Origin: Marchantia polymorpha subsp. ruderalis
Taxonomy: Eukaryota; Streptophyta; Marchantiopsida; Marchantiales; Marchantiaceae
Assembly: GCA_037833965.1 (NCBI GenBank)
Contig: AP031354.1
Location: 23,786,001-23,850,000, forward strand
DNA: 64,000 nt
Reading direction: 5' to 3'
Shown here: in pieces, positions 23,950 to 36,091 of the stretch
Layout of the letters: every line of letters begins with the position of its first letter
Numbering within the stretch: position 1 is the first letter of the stretch
The notes under the pieces: generated by a model
Databases searched by the model: none
Told to the model about the DNA's origin: nothing
What the model saw: the letters and a program-made list of their open reading frames with translations, nothing else
Program-made: the position numbers and the translations under genes

Positions 23950-26176
23950 AGCGTGATTCTCAGGTCCCTCTCCTCATTCCGCTCGTGATTTCTGGACCCC
24001 TCTATCTGCTCCTACAGGCTAGTGGGGCAGGCAGGGCAGGGCAGGACAAATGATTCTGGGATCTGTGTTCCTCCCCTACCTCTTTTTCATCCCAATCATT
24101 TTGCTTTTCTGGCAATTTTTCTTAACTCGAAATTGTGGAATATGTGTTTTAATTCGAAAGGTTTTGCGTGCCGGGGATTCGAGAATTGTTGGCTCATTGT
24201 GAGCCTCAGAAGATCGATTTGTTGGGTGGGTGGATTTGAGATAAATGTAATGGATTTGTGACATTGGGAGCCGCGGTGTAGGCATTTTTTGGCAGGATTA
24301 ACTGGTTGGATGGATTCTGGCTGAATGGGTCACGTTTACGGAGAGAATGGTATTATACCATTATAGAATTAGCGCTTGATGGATGACGAAGTTGTTTGAA
24401 TGTCTCCTCTGCATAGTGCTGCTGCACATTGCTTGTGGAAAGACATCGGTCTGTCGAGTTTGGGCATGAGGTGGTTATTTGTGTTGTCGAGTGCGGATCT
24501 TCGATGGACACGATGCACAGCTTTGCGAACAGGGCAACTGCCCGAATGAGATCTGCAGTTGAAGATGTGCCTTGAATGAACTGTGTGGTCCATGTTCTCC
24601 GGCGGCCTCCGAAATCTGCTCGTTATCTTCGTCGCTATTAATGAGTGAAATTTGTATGGGAAAAAAGCGCGATAGGAAACCATCTCCAGCTATACAAGCT
24701 AAAGCCGAAGAAACGCAAGAAAAGACCACTCCCCTATTATCACCAGAAGAAGTAAAGCGATCGAATTGATTCCGACAGGACCCCTAATATCACCTGCATT
24801 AGTAAGGGCGGTCCAGAACGAGTTAAAGATACATGACTGCAAGTTGATATGATCTGCTGCACACACGTAGCTAAGTTGTTTCTATATTTGTGTCGTGGGC
24901 AAAGAAACGGGAGCGGAATTTCTCGGAGGATTTACCGCTGTCTAGTTTGACCTGTCACTGAATTAATTCACTTTTCGTCCCTGCAGCTGTCAAGGTGTTG
25001 AGGTTATCGATGTGTACTTTGTGTGTACGTTCCTTCAGCGGAGTCCAAACGAGATGTGAGTTTGAGATGTGTGCGGGAAGCCGCGTACGCGAACGTGGTG
25101 CTAAATGACATTCCGCTCTCCTCGTCAGGTTGGGATTCTGTGACAGACCTCGCCGCAGGTTCAGCTATGCCGATTCCTGATCTAAGGACGTTCTTTCCAT
25201 TTCCATCTGATGAAACGGGAACGATCTGAAATAGTGCATATCTTCTCCTCATCCGGGCCTGTGGTGAGAACAGGCTACTGCTCGGTGGAAAGAGTGAGGC
25301 CAAGTGGATAGCTAAAAAATTGCCTAGTTGGGCAAGCAGCCTCGACCACGGAGAATTACTGTAACGATCTGGTGATACAGCTGAAGGAACGAAAATACAT
25401 CCTTCCGATGTTTAGAAATTTGACGACGTCCATTCTTTTAGTCCATAAACTCTTCTTCTGGTTATGATAACCTTCACGTGGATCGCATCTCTTGTCGTAA
25501 ATCGAAGGAAAACTCTGGCCAACGAGACGCAGATAAAAAAAGGTGAATCTATTCATGCGAATGATTGGCATTGCCAGGATTGGGTCTGTAAGCTGGAAGG
25601 AGAAGGAACGGACTAATTTCTCTTTACAAATTTGATGACCCAAATCCCATCGGTCTATTTCTCGTGGTTTACCCACCTTTTATAGCGGAGTAGATTTCTA
25701 AGCTGGAAATCGAAAAAACATTTTGGACCATTCCAAACTTTAGAAATAGAATGTCAGATCGACCTCGAGGTCTCATTCTTGGACACACAAGGAGACACAT
25801 AGATTGAAAAGCTCGACGGAGTCTAATTGAATAAGGTAGAAAGCAAAAGCCAAAGCCAAAGCAAGCTTCAAAAGATCCAAGCAGCCCAAAAGAAAAGGAG
25901 AGCAGATCTCTTCCATGAAAAACCGCTAAGTTTCATCCTCCAGTCAAACGGCATTTCCCGTGTGGCGTCAAGCCAAGTGCGTGATTATTTGAGAATGGGA
26001 ATGAGGGAGAATGAGGCCGAATGGAGCTTAATTAGTCACAGAGCGCCGTGAACGAACACTCGTGTCGACAAGGGAGGGTTCTTACAAGAAGGAAATCGGA
26101 AATGGATGATTTAACAGAAAATCATTTCATGCTCTGGGATATGTGCGACACTTCTCTGGCATCCATCTATTTGAAG

Positions 26177-26217
<41 letters not shown>

Positions 26218-26780
26218 AAACTTTAGTTTCTGTAAATGTATAGGCTATTTCAATTATTTATATGTATACGAAACTTCATGACGAAGAAGGTCAGTACGAA
26301 TTTATCTCCTCGTCCCATGTCGGTAAAGTCGCCCAAAGTTAGCCTGAACAAAAACAGCACGAAGGAGGAAATAGAAAATGATCAGATTCGAGTTCTGCCG
26401 TCCAATGCTTTCGAGAAAGAGAAGCGTAGGTAACCGATGCTCGCTCGCCAAGGGTCATCGATAGACTCGAACAAAGCGGAAATGAGTAGAGTGTCACTTC
26501 CATCATTCCGGGTTGTCGAAGACCTTTTAAAAAACTTTAGCCAATAAAATTATCAAACAAAATGTTGGTGAGGTTTAATGTCTTAAACGGCAAGCAATAA
26601 AGAACAAAAGCAGTCAGTTCCTTGTACAGTGCGCGAGTACCAGCCATTTCGTCGGTCTTGGGCTTTTTATTCTAATCGGCGCCTCACTCACATCCAATTT
26701 GTTCGGTTGAAGAAACTTTCAGATTTATAATGGTAATGATAATAAATCAAGCCCGAGGGATCCGAAGGGTGAAAAGGCTA
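23950..26780. other. Unassigned intergenic sequence
   Basis: It contains several short Lys/Ser-rich frames (for example about 25827-26051 and 26278-26433) without any known motif. A TA dinucleotide repeat is present. No gene model can be supported. Confidence 0.45.
26178..26209. repeat. (TA)16 microsatellite
   Basis: Sixteen TA units are followed by a short AC run to 26216. Confidence 0.95.
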
Positions 26781-27826
26781 AAAAGAACACAAAACAATCA
26801 ACCAGTCGAAACCAAGGGGAGAACCTTCTCTAAAGTAGTAAGAGCAACGACATCTCTAAAGTAGCAACCTAAAGGGTAACGCTCGAGTTGAAGTAAAGAA
26901 TAAAAATTCATAACAACAATCTTATGAGATATTCTAATCTCTCTATATCTAGAACAAATAATAAACACATGCTCTTCATCATCATATCCCTGCACTCGCA
27001 TACAGTGCAGAAATGTTCAATTCTTTCAATGTTATGCCACCGTACTTCCTCAATATGTAAACTGTTATATCTTGTTCTGTGCCCTGCAATAATATGACGT
27101 AAAAAAGTAGAAATACTAGCAAGTAAATATTCTTGTTGACAGTAAACAAGCATTGGGTTTACATGATGTCTATAGAACTCCACTTTGGTGCGGGAACTGC
27201 TCCAAAGAATATTGAGAGTCTTTTCCTATAGATATTGGCAAAGTGCCAATGTATGCATGTTCCAATGTCGTTGCTCCACGTTCCATCTTGAGGACCAAGC
27301 CGCCACATTTGAGAACCATCCTTTGGAACGTGTGTCTTGTAAAGCTTGATGAGTAATTCGAGAAGGACTAGGAGATTTTACCCGTGCAATGTAGTTGATG
27401 GTCAGATTGAAAGCTTCAATCTCTACAAGAAGTAAACATGTTTTTGCCATTAGTATGACATAGGGAGTTTAGTTTCTCACCCTAAGTTCTTCTTGCAGGA
27501 ATATCTCCTTAATCTTCTCCAGACGTTCCCAACCTGTCTTTCTACAACAAGTGTTCCATACTTGGATGCCGTATAAAATCACTAGCAACACTAGAGTCTT
27601 AAAAAAAACTTCCGAAGTTTCCAAATACAAGATGAGCTCTCTTACATCTATTTAAAAGTGAATAGATAGCTTTGTAACCCGCTTCTATTCTCTTTTGCAC
27701 ACAATGTGACCAACTATAGTCATGAGAAAAATCAATGCCTAAGTATTTGTAAACCTTCACTTGTTCTAACTCTGGTTCTTTGTAACATAAAGAAAAATCG
27801 GATCTAGTATCTACTATGATAATTTT

Positions 27827-28894
27827 TTATTTCTCATAATTGACCTCCATCTCATTCTCGGTACAGAAGTTTGCTAATGTGTTCAAATGTTTTTGTAAAC
27901 TGATAGCATCATGTGCTAATAAGACAATATCATCTGCGTACAATAAAGCTTTGATAGTAGAGTTTCCAAGCTTAACACCTTCACTATCACTTTTGTCTAA
28001 CCATCTTTCTATATCATCTATGAAAATTCCAAATAAAGTTGTAGAGACATGACAACCTTGAATGATTCCAATAGTACTCAAAATTTCTCTTGGTTGGGAA
28101 ACGTTGAACTTGGCCCGAATTGAGTTGTATAACGTGGTCACTGCTCCCATGAGATTAGACGAAACTCCTATGTATTGTAACCTTTCCCACAAAAGCTTTT
28201 GAGACACCGTGTTAAAAGCTTTTTTGAAATCTATGAAGGCACAAAATAGAGTTTTATTGCTGCCTTTAGATTTTTTTCATAATACACGCAGAACCAGAAT
28301 ATGATCGATAGCGTTGTATGTTGGGCAGAAACTGGCTTGCAGTCGTGATTTTATATGGAAACTCTATGTCCAAGTATTCAACTCTGATTCCAACAACTTC
28401 TCAAACAACTTTGTGAAAACACTTCCCATCATGATAGTTCGGTAGTTCGTCGCCACGTCTTTGTTTCCGGATTTGTGGATAGCAATAATCTTCGGTAATG
28501 ACCAAATTTGAGTAAAACCGTAGACAAAAGCATCTTCTAAAGCTTTGGTATAGAATGGTACAATACTGTCTCCTTTCCACTTGAGAAGCTCAATGAACAG
28601 GCCATCCAAATGCTCACTCTTGCCGTTTGCTACACTTCTAAGTACGATCTTCACCTCCTCTTCAGAAAACAAACTAGGTGCTGCTTCGCATTTTGGCATA
28701 GATCTAGCTTCCGGAAAGAAATAAAGCTTTTCAGCAAAAGCTAACAAAGATTTTGAATCTAAAGAAGGTTTTGCAACAAGTATCGCTAATCTTCTCCAAA
28801 AAAACTTAGGATCTTGCATCAACTCTTTAGTCGGAGAGTCCTGTTTTCGTCTCAAAAAAGCTCTTTTCTTGTACTTCATCATTTGTTTGTACAT
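27827..28894 (-). pseudogene. LINE reverse transcriptase fragment
   Basis: The N-terminal part (28364-28894) shows FSEEEVKIVLRSVANGKSEH, WSLPKIIAIHKSGNK and NYRTIMMGSVFTKLFEKLL, the usual non-LTR RT blocks. The C-terminal part (27827-28207) has GIIQGCHVSTTLFGIFIDDI and the catalytic box ALLYADDIVLLAHDA at 27929-27940. The two pieces are separated by a frame break near 28208-28363. The catalytic Asp pair is intact, but the polypeptide is not continuous. Confidence 0.85.
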
Positions 28895-28899
28895 CTTTT

Positions 28900-30030
28900 T
28901 AAAAAGAAGTCAGCTTTGGGTATCCGAAGATCTATCAACTGCTCTTGCCCTTGCTAGCTTGCAATCAGAGTCGAACCACCCTTTACAAGGTAGTACTCTA
29001 GTCTTTCTATTGCTATGTCGTAGAAAGAACTTAGACGAAGAGTTTTTGAGTAGTTCTATGAATTGCGAACTAGCAGTATATGGATCTTGGCTCCAATCAG
29101 TGTATTTCTTAAAATCTTGTAAATGTGTAGCATGAATGTCTTTCTTAGAAGGTAGTAGGCGGAAAGTGGGAAAAGGTAGAACATGTTTGTTGATTGGGGA
29201 AGTAATACTTTTTGATATTGACAGAATAAATAGGAGAGATGCATGATCAGACTCGGATTAAGGGTTAAGAACTTTGAAAGTGGAGATAAGAGAAGTATTA
29301 AATGAGGAGGATAAATAAAAACATACCGTGCTAGCACCGTAGGAGGAGAAACATGTATTGTAGTGAGAGTTAGGAAAGCGGCAGATGTCATTAAGGACTT
29401 GCAGTTTACAAGTGGTCCCAAAGATTAGAAAATGTTCTGTCAAAGAGTTGGTAGAAGTATCGGAATAGACTCTAGACCATTGACTATTGTCAATTTTTTC
29501 CAAAGGTGAAAAGGTTAGAGAGCTACAAAATTGAGTGAACTGAGTATAACGTATGCGAGCATTGAAGTCCCCGCTAGGAAGACATCTCCTTTGCTCTGAT
29601 ATTTGACTACATCTTTAATGAGTCTATGAAATGGTTGGCTACGATTGCAGAAATGTGTGGAATAAATTGGCATGGCTAATGGCGCAATGTAACAGATTGC
29701 TAGATAGCAATGAGATACTCCAACCATAAGACGTAATCATTGGTATTGATCGCCAATATATTGATCTTCTAAATGAATGACAAATAAAATTTTGGATCTG
29801 ATGAAAGTGGCAATACCTCCATGTTCCCTTCCCGCGTATTGTCTTCTCTGTTTCCATGTTGATCCCTCTTAAGTGAATTCTTGCAGCTCAGCTTTGGTGT
29901 TGCTTTCATATTCCCAAATCTCCACGATGTTGATGATGTCTCTCTTCTCCCAAATTGAATCAACATTCATGTATTTTGAAGGTGACAATCTTCAAATATT
30001 CCACACCAACATCCTCAGCTCCTTGAATTG
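28900..30030 (-). pseudogene. LINE endonuclease region, decayed
   Basis: The 5' end reads LRMLVWNI, stop, RL, the equivalent of the endonuclease opening motif LxWNxRGL. Further down a GDFNARI-type motif appears near 29560, followed by ESDHASLLF, the SDH motif of exonuclease-endonuclease-phosphatase enzymes, at about 29250. The region is spread over three frames. Confidence 0.65.
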
Positions 30031-30234
30031 CTATGTAGATGACTCTCTTCTCTTCTATATGACAAACACTCTTCCATCGCGTAAATAAGAAACAAAATCT
30101 AACAATTGAGACTCCTTGACCTTTTCAAGTTTCTTCATTCTAGCTTATACCTGCAATGGAGTAAAGTAAGTATCCAATCATATTCTCTGACCTTTGACGA
30201 TAGATTTGTTGGCCATGGCAGTATCACGTTGAAA

Positions 30235-30786
30235 CTAGTTGACAAACTTGACTATGATGTCTTGTGGTTTTGTGCTGGTTTTCCCAATCCAAAAAGCATG
30301 GGCTAGATCTGGACAGTGAACATGTAGTGTGTCGACTAAGAATTTAGTGGCGACACTCTTCACATCTTCATTTTCTGTTTTTGTTAAACCAAATATCCTG
30401 ACATTATTCCTACTGGAATATTGGTGTGCACTTTCTACCTCTTGTTCTTGGCAGAAGAAGATATGCGCAACCTTAGTAGCCTCGACATATGATTTGAGTT
30501 TCAAATCTAGGGTGTCTACTACTTCGTGTAATCCTGTGGTGCTAGAAATAGTAGCTAGTGATGTGGTTTTAGTCTGAACATCAGTGAGTGTTTCGCAAAT
30601 ATGAAGGTTCACACTAGAGTTCTCTTGAACTTCTAAAATCATTGCTTCTTACGAGGCTTTCAACTGTCGTATCTCAGTATGAGCGAAAGTGAGTTGTACT
30701 ATTTGTACCTTAAATTCTTGACAAAGTTTGTTAGGGTTGTTCAAGATGGTTTGAATCAGCTTGAGTATTTCCTTCTGAGATGCCAT
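30235..30786 (-). pseudogene. LINE ORF1-like fragment
   Basis: It begins MASQKEILKLIQTILNNPNK and meets an in-frame stop after LKAS. It then reopens into a heptad-rich segment (about 30640-30450) and an RNNVRIFGL block. That block matches the start of the RRM-like domain of L1-type ORF1 proteins, which bind LINE RNA. The frame is lost near 30235. Confidence 0.65.
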
Positions 30787-30799
30787 CGTCACTGTCTCC

Positions 30800-33690
30800 T
30801 CCTTTCCGCTCATCAATTTCCAAGAAACAGCACGACGGGAGCTTACAAAAAACGCATAGATCGGTTGTTCCTATCGACCACCTCCGATTGACCTTATAGT
30901 AACCCTAATTTAAATTTCATTGAAATATTTCTCTAACATTCACAAATTGAACCTTGAATTTCTCCTCAAAACTATCAACGCAAACGTCTCACGAAACTGT
31001 TCGCGTGTTGTCAATCCCAAGAAATTGCGACGTGAATAGAGTAACTTTCACTCGGATTGCAGACAATCATTCCTTCCGTTCTGTCATTGTCGTCTTCAGT
31101 TGCTCTTTTCCAATCTTCTTCTTCTGTTCAAGTTCATTGACTCCGTCTCTCGCTATCGACTTATCGCATAAGATTCTATTGGTTATGAAATCCGTTTTTG
31201 CACTCTTACGTCGCTATGTCCCTCGCTAAGAATCCCATCCTCGCAAAACCTGCATCAATTTTCCTCCCCGTCAATCTCAATTGATGCGAGGTTCAAATGA
31301 TGCGATTGAACGAATGAAAAAAACGTGTCTGCATTCATGCCCTTGTAGAAATAAATATATCAAGCTTTCAGTTGTAGCCTTACAAAATTAGGAGAAGAAG
31401 TACCATTAGATTGTTCAAGTGAGAGAATCTCCTGCATTTTCACAACCTAAAGAAGTGGTTATTGTAGTGGAAGATACAAGAGTCTAGAATATCTCATCAA
31501 GCAAGATGTTTGTTCTTTGCATTAGCAACTTAATGCGCGCTTAGCGCATTAAATTGTTGTTCTTAGCGCGCATTGTTAACTTAGCGCACATTGTTGTTGT
31601 TCTTTGCATTAGCAACTTTGAAACTCAAACCTGACGCTTATGTGATTGCTTACGTAATACCTCCACATTTGCTTGATGCTTCAATATTTGCAAATGTTGC
31701 TTGGAACAACAAATCTACTAATAGTATGGAAAAATTGCTTTAAAAAAGCATATATTCTTCTTGGATTTGGCAGCGCCGATAATACTGACTTCAATGATGC
31801 CACAATTGCTTTAATTAGTGAACTATAAAGCAAATGTAATCTTCTTGGTAGGTCCAGTGAAACTGATGTTAGGAGCAAAATTGAAAAGTGTTTGAATGAT
31901 GACAACGAGGATTCGCAAATGTATGAGTAAAATTTGCTTGAGGAAATTGAAAACACTATGAATAATGTTGTTTTGGACTCAATAGACCTACATAGAAGGA
32001 TGAACATGAACCTGGGCACAAAGAACTTGATATGGATCAGCGTGATGTGATTTCTCACATAATGATGAGTGTTATCAAGCTTGAGGTTTAAATGAACGAC
32101 ATAAGATGTTCCCTTTATCCATCAACGCAGCAGATTAATCAGACTAAGGAGACTCTCTTTACCCTTTGTCTTGTTTTATAGCACGGTAGATCCGCCATCG
32201 ACCGCAAACGAGTTGAAAACAGTCGCCAATTGACCATGTTTGATTTCCTTTTATAATAAACCTCAAGAATTTTGATCCTTGAACTTTTGTTAAAAAAATT
32301 GCGGACTTAGGCGGGATGCGGAGTTATATGAATGCGGAATCAAGTGAGTGTAGATTGTGAATTGAAATAAAAAAATAGGACCCATCACAAGTGGAAACTA
32401 CAAGGCCTACACTAGTCTCGTTAGCCGCTGCCCATTCCCATTTGTTCTCATATTCCAACACAATATTGGGTAGGGCAATAACACAAAATTTTAGTATTTA
32501 TTCTCATATATATGAATAAAGGTTCTAATTATACCTTCATCCATGTGGTAGATTAGAGTTGACTTGAGATGGACATGTGAGGTGTTTGGGTTCTGATATA
32601 GAGGGAGGCTATAAAACAATATGCATTTCTCCCAGGTAGACATTGTACACTCTAATAAGGCTATCAAGCAGATGAAATACTTTTGTAGAGACTTCATCAG
32701 ACTTGGAGTATCATCAACTAGGCTCATCTCATTGCTTTCTTACTTTTACCAATGCTGACAATTCAGTCCCAACTGCAGACCAGATCATCTTTACAGTCAA
32801 TCACGAGAACCATCAGTAACAGAACAGTATAGGTGGAAGATCCTGAGTTGATGGAGGAGAAACATCTTCTGAAGCTTGAATAATAATTATTACGTACAGA
32901 AGACGATACTACTCGTACGTTCTGGCTTGTGCTGAAGAAGATGTGGAAGTCGAGAAATTCGTTCGGTCTCGGTCTATGTACTGAGCCCCTGGCTCACATT
33001 TGTCATACTCCTTCGAATCCATATGCATAATAAAATTGAAAAAATATGTTGCCATTGGACGTGGCGTACATGTTTCCTGCGACGTGAAAGCCTATTCATA
33101 CTTTAGAAGTTTGTCTCCACAACAGAACAGAATATGAAGAAACTGAAGAGCAGATCTCTACTTTGCGTTGTTTGTACTTTCTTTATTCAATTAAATTAAA
33201 TTGCATAGACTTGTGGTATGCAACTTGCAAGATTCTTCCTGGATTTGGCCCGCATGGCTCTGTGCCAACTTCTGATTGCTGTAGGTGCTGCTGGTAGAAC
33301 ACATGACACACCTGAAGGCCAGATATATATTATTATCATTATCATCATTCATGCACCTTATCTGATTGGAGATACAGGCACAACGAATGCCCGAAGACCT
33401 TCTTATTCTCTTCCTTTGGATTCTTCTCCTCTTGTTCTCTCTCTGCTCGCTCGGTCTGGAATCTAGTCTTGCATGGGTTTGAGGGCGAGTCTGGCGAGCC
33501 CAGGGACACCTCCAGCACCATATCAAGCAAATCCGAATACTATTATTTACTGTGATTTTCGACTTGCAGGGCAGGACAGGGCAGGGCCCGACTATCGATA
33601 AGCGTAGTTAACTGAGAATGGCACATCTGAAAAAACTCTCCTCTCTGGAGTTCTCGTTGACATTGATCGTTGCTTTGAGTGACCCCTGGT
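30800..33690. other. Unassigned, with decayed repeat-like pieces
   Basis: Around 31500-31620 short words are duplicated (see the separate repeat entry). Frames at 31740-32090 look like broken coding sequence, perhaps from another element, but no domain is identifiable. No RNA gene was seen. Confidence 0.4.
31511..31618. repeat. Duplicated 21-mer around TTAGCGC motifs
   Basis: TGTTCTTTGCATTAGCAACTT occurs at 31511-31531 and 31598-31618 (87 bp apart; quoted with overlap of one base). Between them TTAGCGC appears three times. TTAATGCGC at 31530-31538 pairs with GCGCATTAA at 31544-31552 around a five-base loop. Confidence 0.75.
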
Positions 33691-33693
33691 AGA

Positions 33694-33743
33694 AGATAGC
33701 CAAGCCTGGCCTGTCTGCAAAGACAGGCCAGGCTTGGCTATCT
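33694..33743. repeat. Perfect 23-bp hairpin, GCAA loop
   Basis: The left arm 33694-33716 (AGATAGCCAAGCCTGGCC then TGTCT) is the exact reverse complement of 33721-33743. They are separated only by GCAA, a GNRA-type tetraloop. There is no T-run after it on the plus strand, so it is not an obvious terminator. It could be a fold-back footprint or a transcribed stem-loop. Confidence 0.95.
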
Positions 33744-34953
33744 TTGCAGGCACTAATCAGAGAGTCAAATAAAAATCTGCATCCTGATCGGGTATGATTC
33801 TCGTATACTTGTCTTTTTCATACATAGGTGTACATTTTATTACACAACCGGCTCGCTCGAGAGGATTTTGAAGCGATGCTGATCAGAGAAAGCTGAAAAT
33901 AGGATGAAGTGTTCTAGCTCTTTTCCAATACAGTAGTATTTATATTCACGTCCTGGATAAGGCAAAATTCAAGGCAAAATTCTTGGCAATTGGATGGTCA
34001 GTTTACATTTGGAATTCTTTCTGTCTTACTGATAGTGCACACGTTTATGTGGGATGGTGTACATCGATAGAACAGGTGAGGATCAACTGTGGCTCGTGAG
34101 TGCTCTAAAAACGGCGCGTATGGGTTTCATCGCTCGACAGAAATGAGATCTGAAGAAAAAGGTTGAGCAGCCTCTGGGGATGAATGTTTCCCCTTTTGTT
34201 TTGGTCTTGTCAATCTTGTACTTTTGTGTAGCATTTTAGTTCTGCAGCTAGGGAGAGAAGTGGCTCGTGAAAGCTTGGGAGTGTGAGGAAGATTCCACCA
34301 GAAGAGTGTCTGACCATTGGACAAGTTAAGAATGTTTGGAAGAAGGAAAGCTGATGGAGGGAGGTGGTGACCACGGGGCATGACAAGACGAGAAGCTGGG
34401 AACGAGTTTCCTCATGCAGAATTACTCGACCCACCACTTCATCCCTCATCGAGTACCGACGTCATCAAACTTATTCGCCTTCTCCTTTCCACTCCTTTCT
34501 ATTCCATGGGCATGCACGAAGAATTGGAATGTCGAGGGCCAAAAACTTAGGGAGGGAGGTCAGCCAAGGGAGGGAAGGAACATGAGCAAGGGCAGAAGGT
34601 AACCTGTAACCTGTGGGGCGGAGAGGACGATCCAGGTGGCTCCCCGCGGGGGATCTCCGCTGCATCTGCAGCGGTGCAGGAGATTTTGATATGGAGAGAT
34701 TCTCGAGAGAAAGGTGGTTTTGGCTCACTATGCCTTCTACCACTCACAAAGTCTAGGACTCAAACCAGAACCTACAGCTTGTCCCGAAGGTCCAGTTCTC
34801 AATCGTGAGAATCACTGCGGATCTCTAGAGCCCCACAATCTGATAGCCCGTCCCCCCACGTGTGTGGCTCCTCTTCTCCGATGGACAAAAATCCCACTGC
34901 CTTCATTGGACTCGGCACTCCTCCTCCTGACAAGTAAAGGACTCCATGCTGGT

Positions 34954-35028
34954 TTTGAAGGACCCCAATCCAACATGTCCATACCTGCGGCCCGCAGGTA
35001 TGGACATGTTGGATTGGGGTCCTTCAAA
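34954..35028. repeat. Perfect 37-bp palindrome, one-base centre
   Basis: The left arm 34954-34990 (starting TTTGAAGGACCCCAATCC) is the exact reverse complement of 34992-35028, leaving a single C at 34991. A second palindrome follows immediately. Perfect arms with almost no spacer are unusual in chromosomal DNA. Confidence 0.95.
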
Positions 35029-35053
35029 GAGCCCCGCAGGCTGCGGGGCTCTT
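35027..35053. repeat. Adjacent 13-bp palindrome, one-base centre
   Basis: AAGAGCCCCGCAG at 35027-35039 pairs with CTGCGGGGCTCTT at 35041-35053 around G35040. It overlaps the end of the previous palindrome by two bases, so the two form a cloverleaf-like pair. Confidence 0.95.
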
Positions 35054-35185
35054 CTTCAATCCGGTTGGGCACGGGGCTAGTATGGCACCAGTGGTTGCTT
35101 CTAGTTATAATTCCCTCCAGATTGACACGTCGTAGTTTTGGGGAAGAGCTGGCATGGAATGTTTGGTGCCAAATGGCAGCCCTCG

Positions 35186-35226
35186 CCGTCTGGAGGTAGT
35201 AGCCACCGTCTGGAGGTAGTAGCCAC
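35186..35226. repeat. 20-bp exact tandem duplication
   Basis: CCGTCTGGAGGTAGTAGCCA occurs at 35186-35205 and again at 35206-35225 with no change. It lies 130 bp right of the palindrome pair. Confidence 0.95.
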
Positions 35227-35229
35227 GGT

Positions 35230-36090
35230 TAAGAGGGATCGAGATGCCCATTCAGGCGTGATGATTGACTTCTAATGGCAAGGATTTCTTGCTAGTAGTC
35301 GACAAGGTTTCCTCCTGCAGACACGCAGTTGGAGCTACTGTTTGTCGTAAAAGTTTCCATGAGAACATCTACATAGGCTACTTAATGGCCGGAAGAGGTC
35401 AACCGTTTCTCTGAGTGAATCTCAGCTCGAGAAGGACTTCGTCAGTTCAGATTGAGGATGCGAGTCTCAATGATGTATGAACACTTGAGAAACACGAGCT
35501 TTCGCCTTTCCCATTAATTTATTCCTCACTACTTTACTTCTCCTTCCCGGAAGTTCTACCCCTCGTCATTTGGAATGAGTCTGAAACTTGCCATGCGTTC
35601 TTTTGACGTTAACCATTTTTGAGTGTTGGTCGAAAAACATCACCGTGCAAGAATGTCATGGTTTCACACTGACACGACGAAAAGGAGTAGCAAAGTTTAC
35701 GACAGTTTCGGGTGTATCGTCGAGGAACATCAAAAGGAGAGACTTTCACATACGAGACAGGACTCTGGAGGAAGTACGATTGGGATGAACGTGTTCAGGT
35801 CTTCAAGTAAAATTCATGCATGGGAGAACATGTGATGATATTCTCAAGATGGTATATGCACAAATGAGCCTCCCGCTGCCCATGTCGGCACGCACAGTTA
35901 GCTCCCTCCCACTCAAGGAGTCTCCCCCATGACGAGGAAACCAAAATTGTCTTTGTGAGCTGTGTAACTGGAAAACTGTACAAAGGCTACTCCGCCAGAA
36001 TAACCTGGCCCTGCTGCTGATAACAAACACTTCGAATTGGCCAAATTACTTGATGTCGATCCTGACTCTACTCTTTACACGTCTTTCAGT
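35230..36090. other. Intergenic, includes the erlin 3' flank
   Basis: No frame with a recognisable product was found. The right part must hold the 3' untranslated end of the minus-strand erlin-type gene. Confidence 0.45.
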
Positions 36091-36091
36091 C

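Larger units (their letters stand above)
26790..30786 (-). mobile_element. Degenerate LINE (non-LTR) retrotransposon
   Basis: About 4 kb on the minus strand follows the order of a two-ORF plant LINE. It has an ORF1 starting at 30786, an apurinic-type endonuclease beginning near 30030, a reverse transcriptase (about 28900-27830, YADD at 27929-27940), and a C-terminal CxxC..HxxxxC knuckle near 26940-27020. Stops and frameshifts break every domain, so it is not autonomous. No poly(A) tail or target-site duplication could be defined, and the ends are approximate. Similar LINEs move by target-primed reverse transcription. Confidence 0.85.

Noticed and set aside
34714-35199. 161-codon plus-strand frame
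   Set aside because: It runs straight through the two perfect palindromes, which a real protein would not tolerate, and shows no domain.
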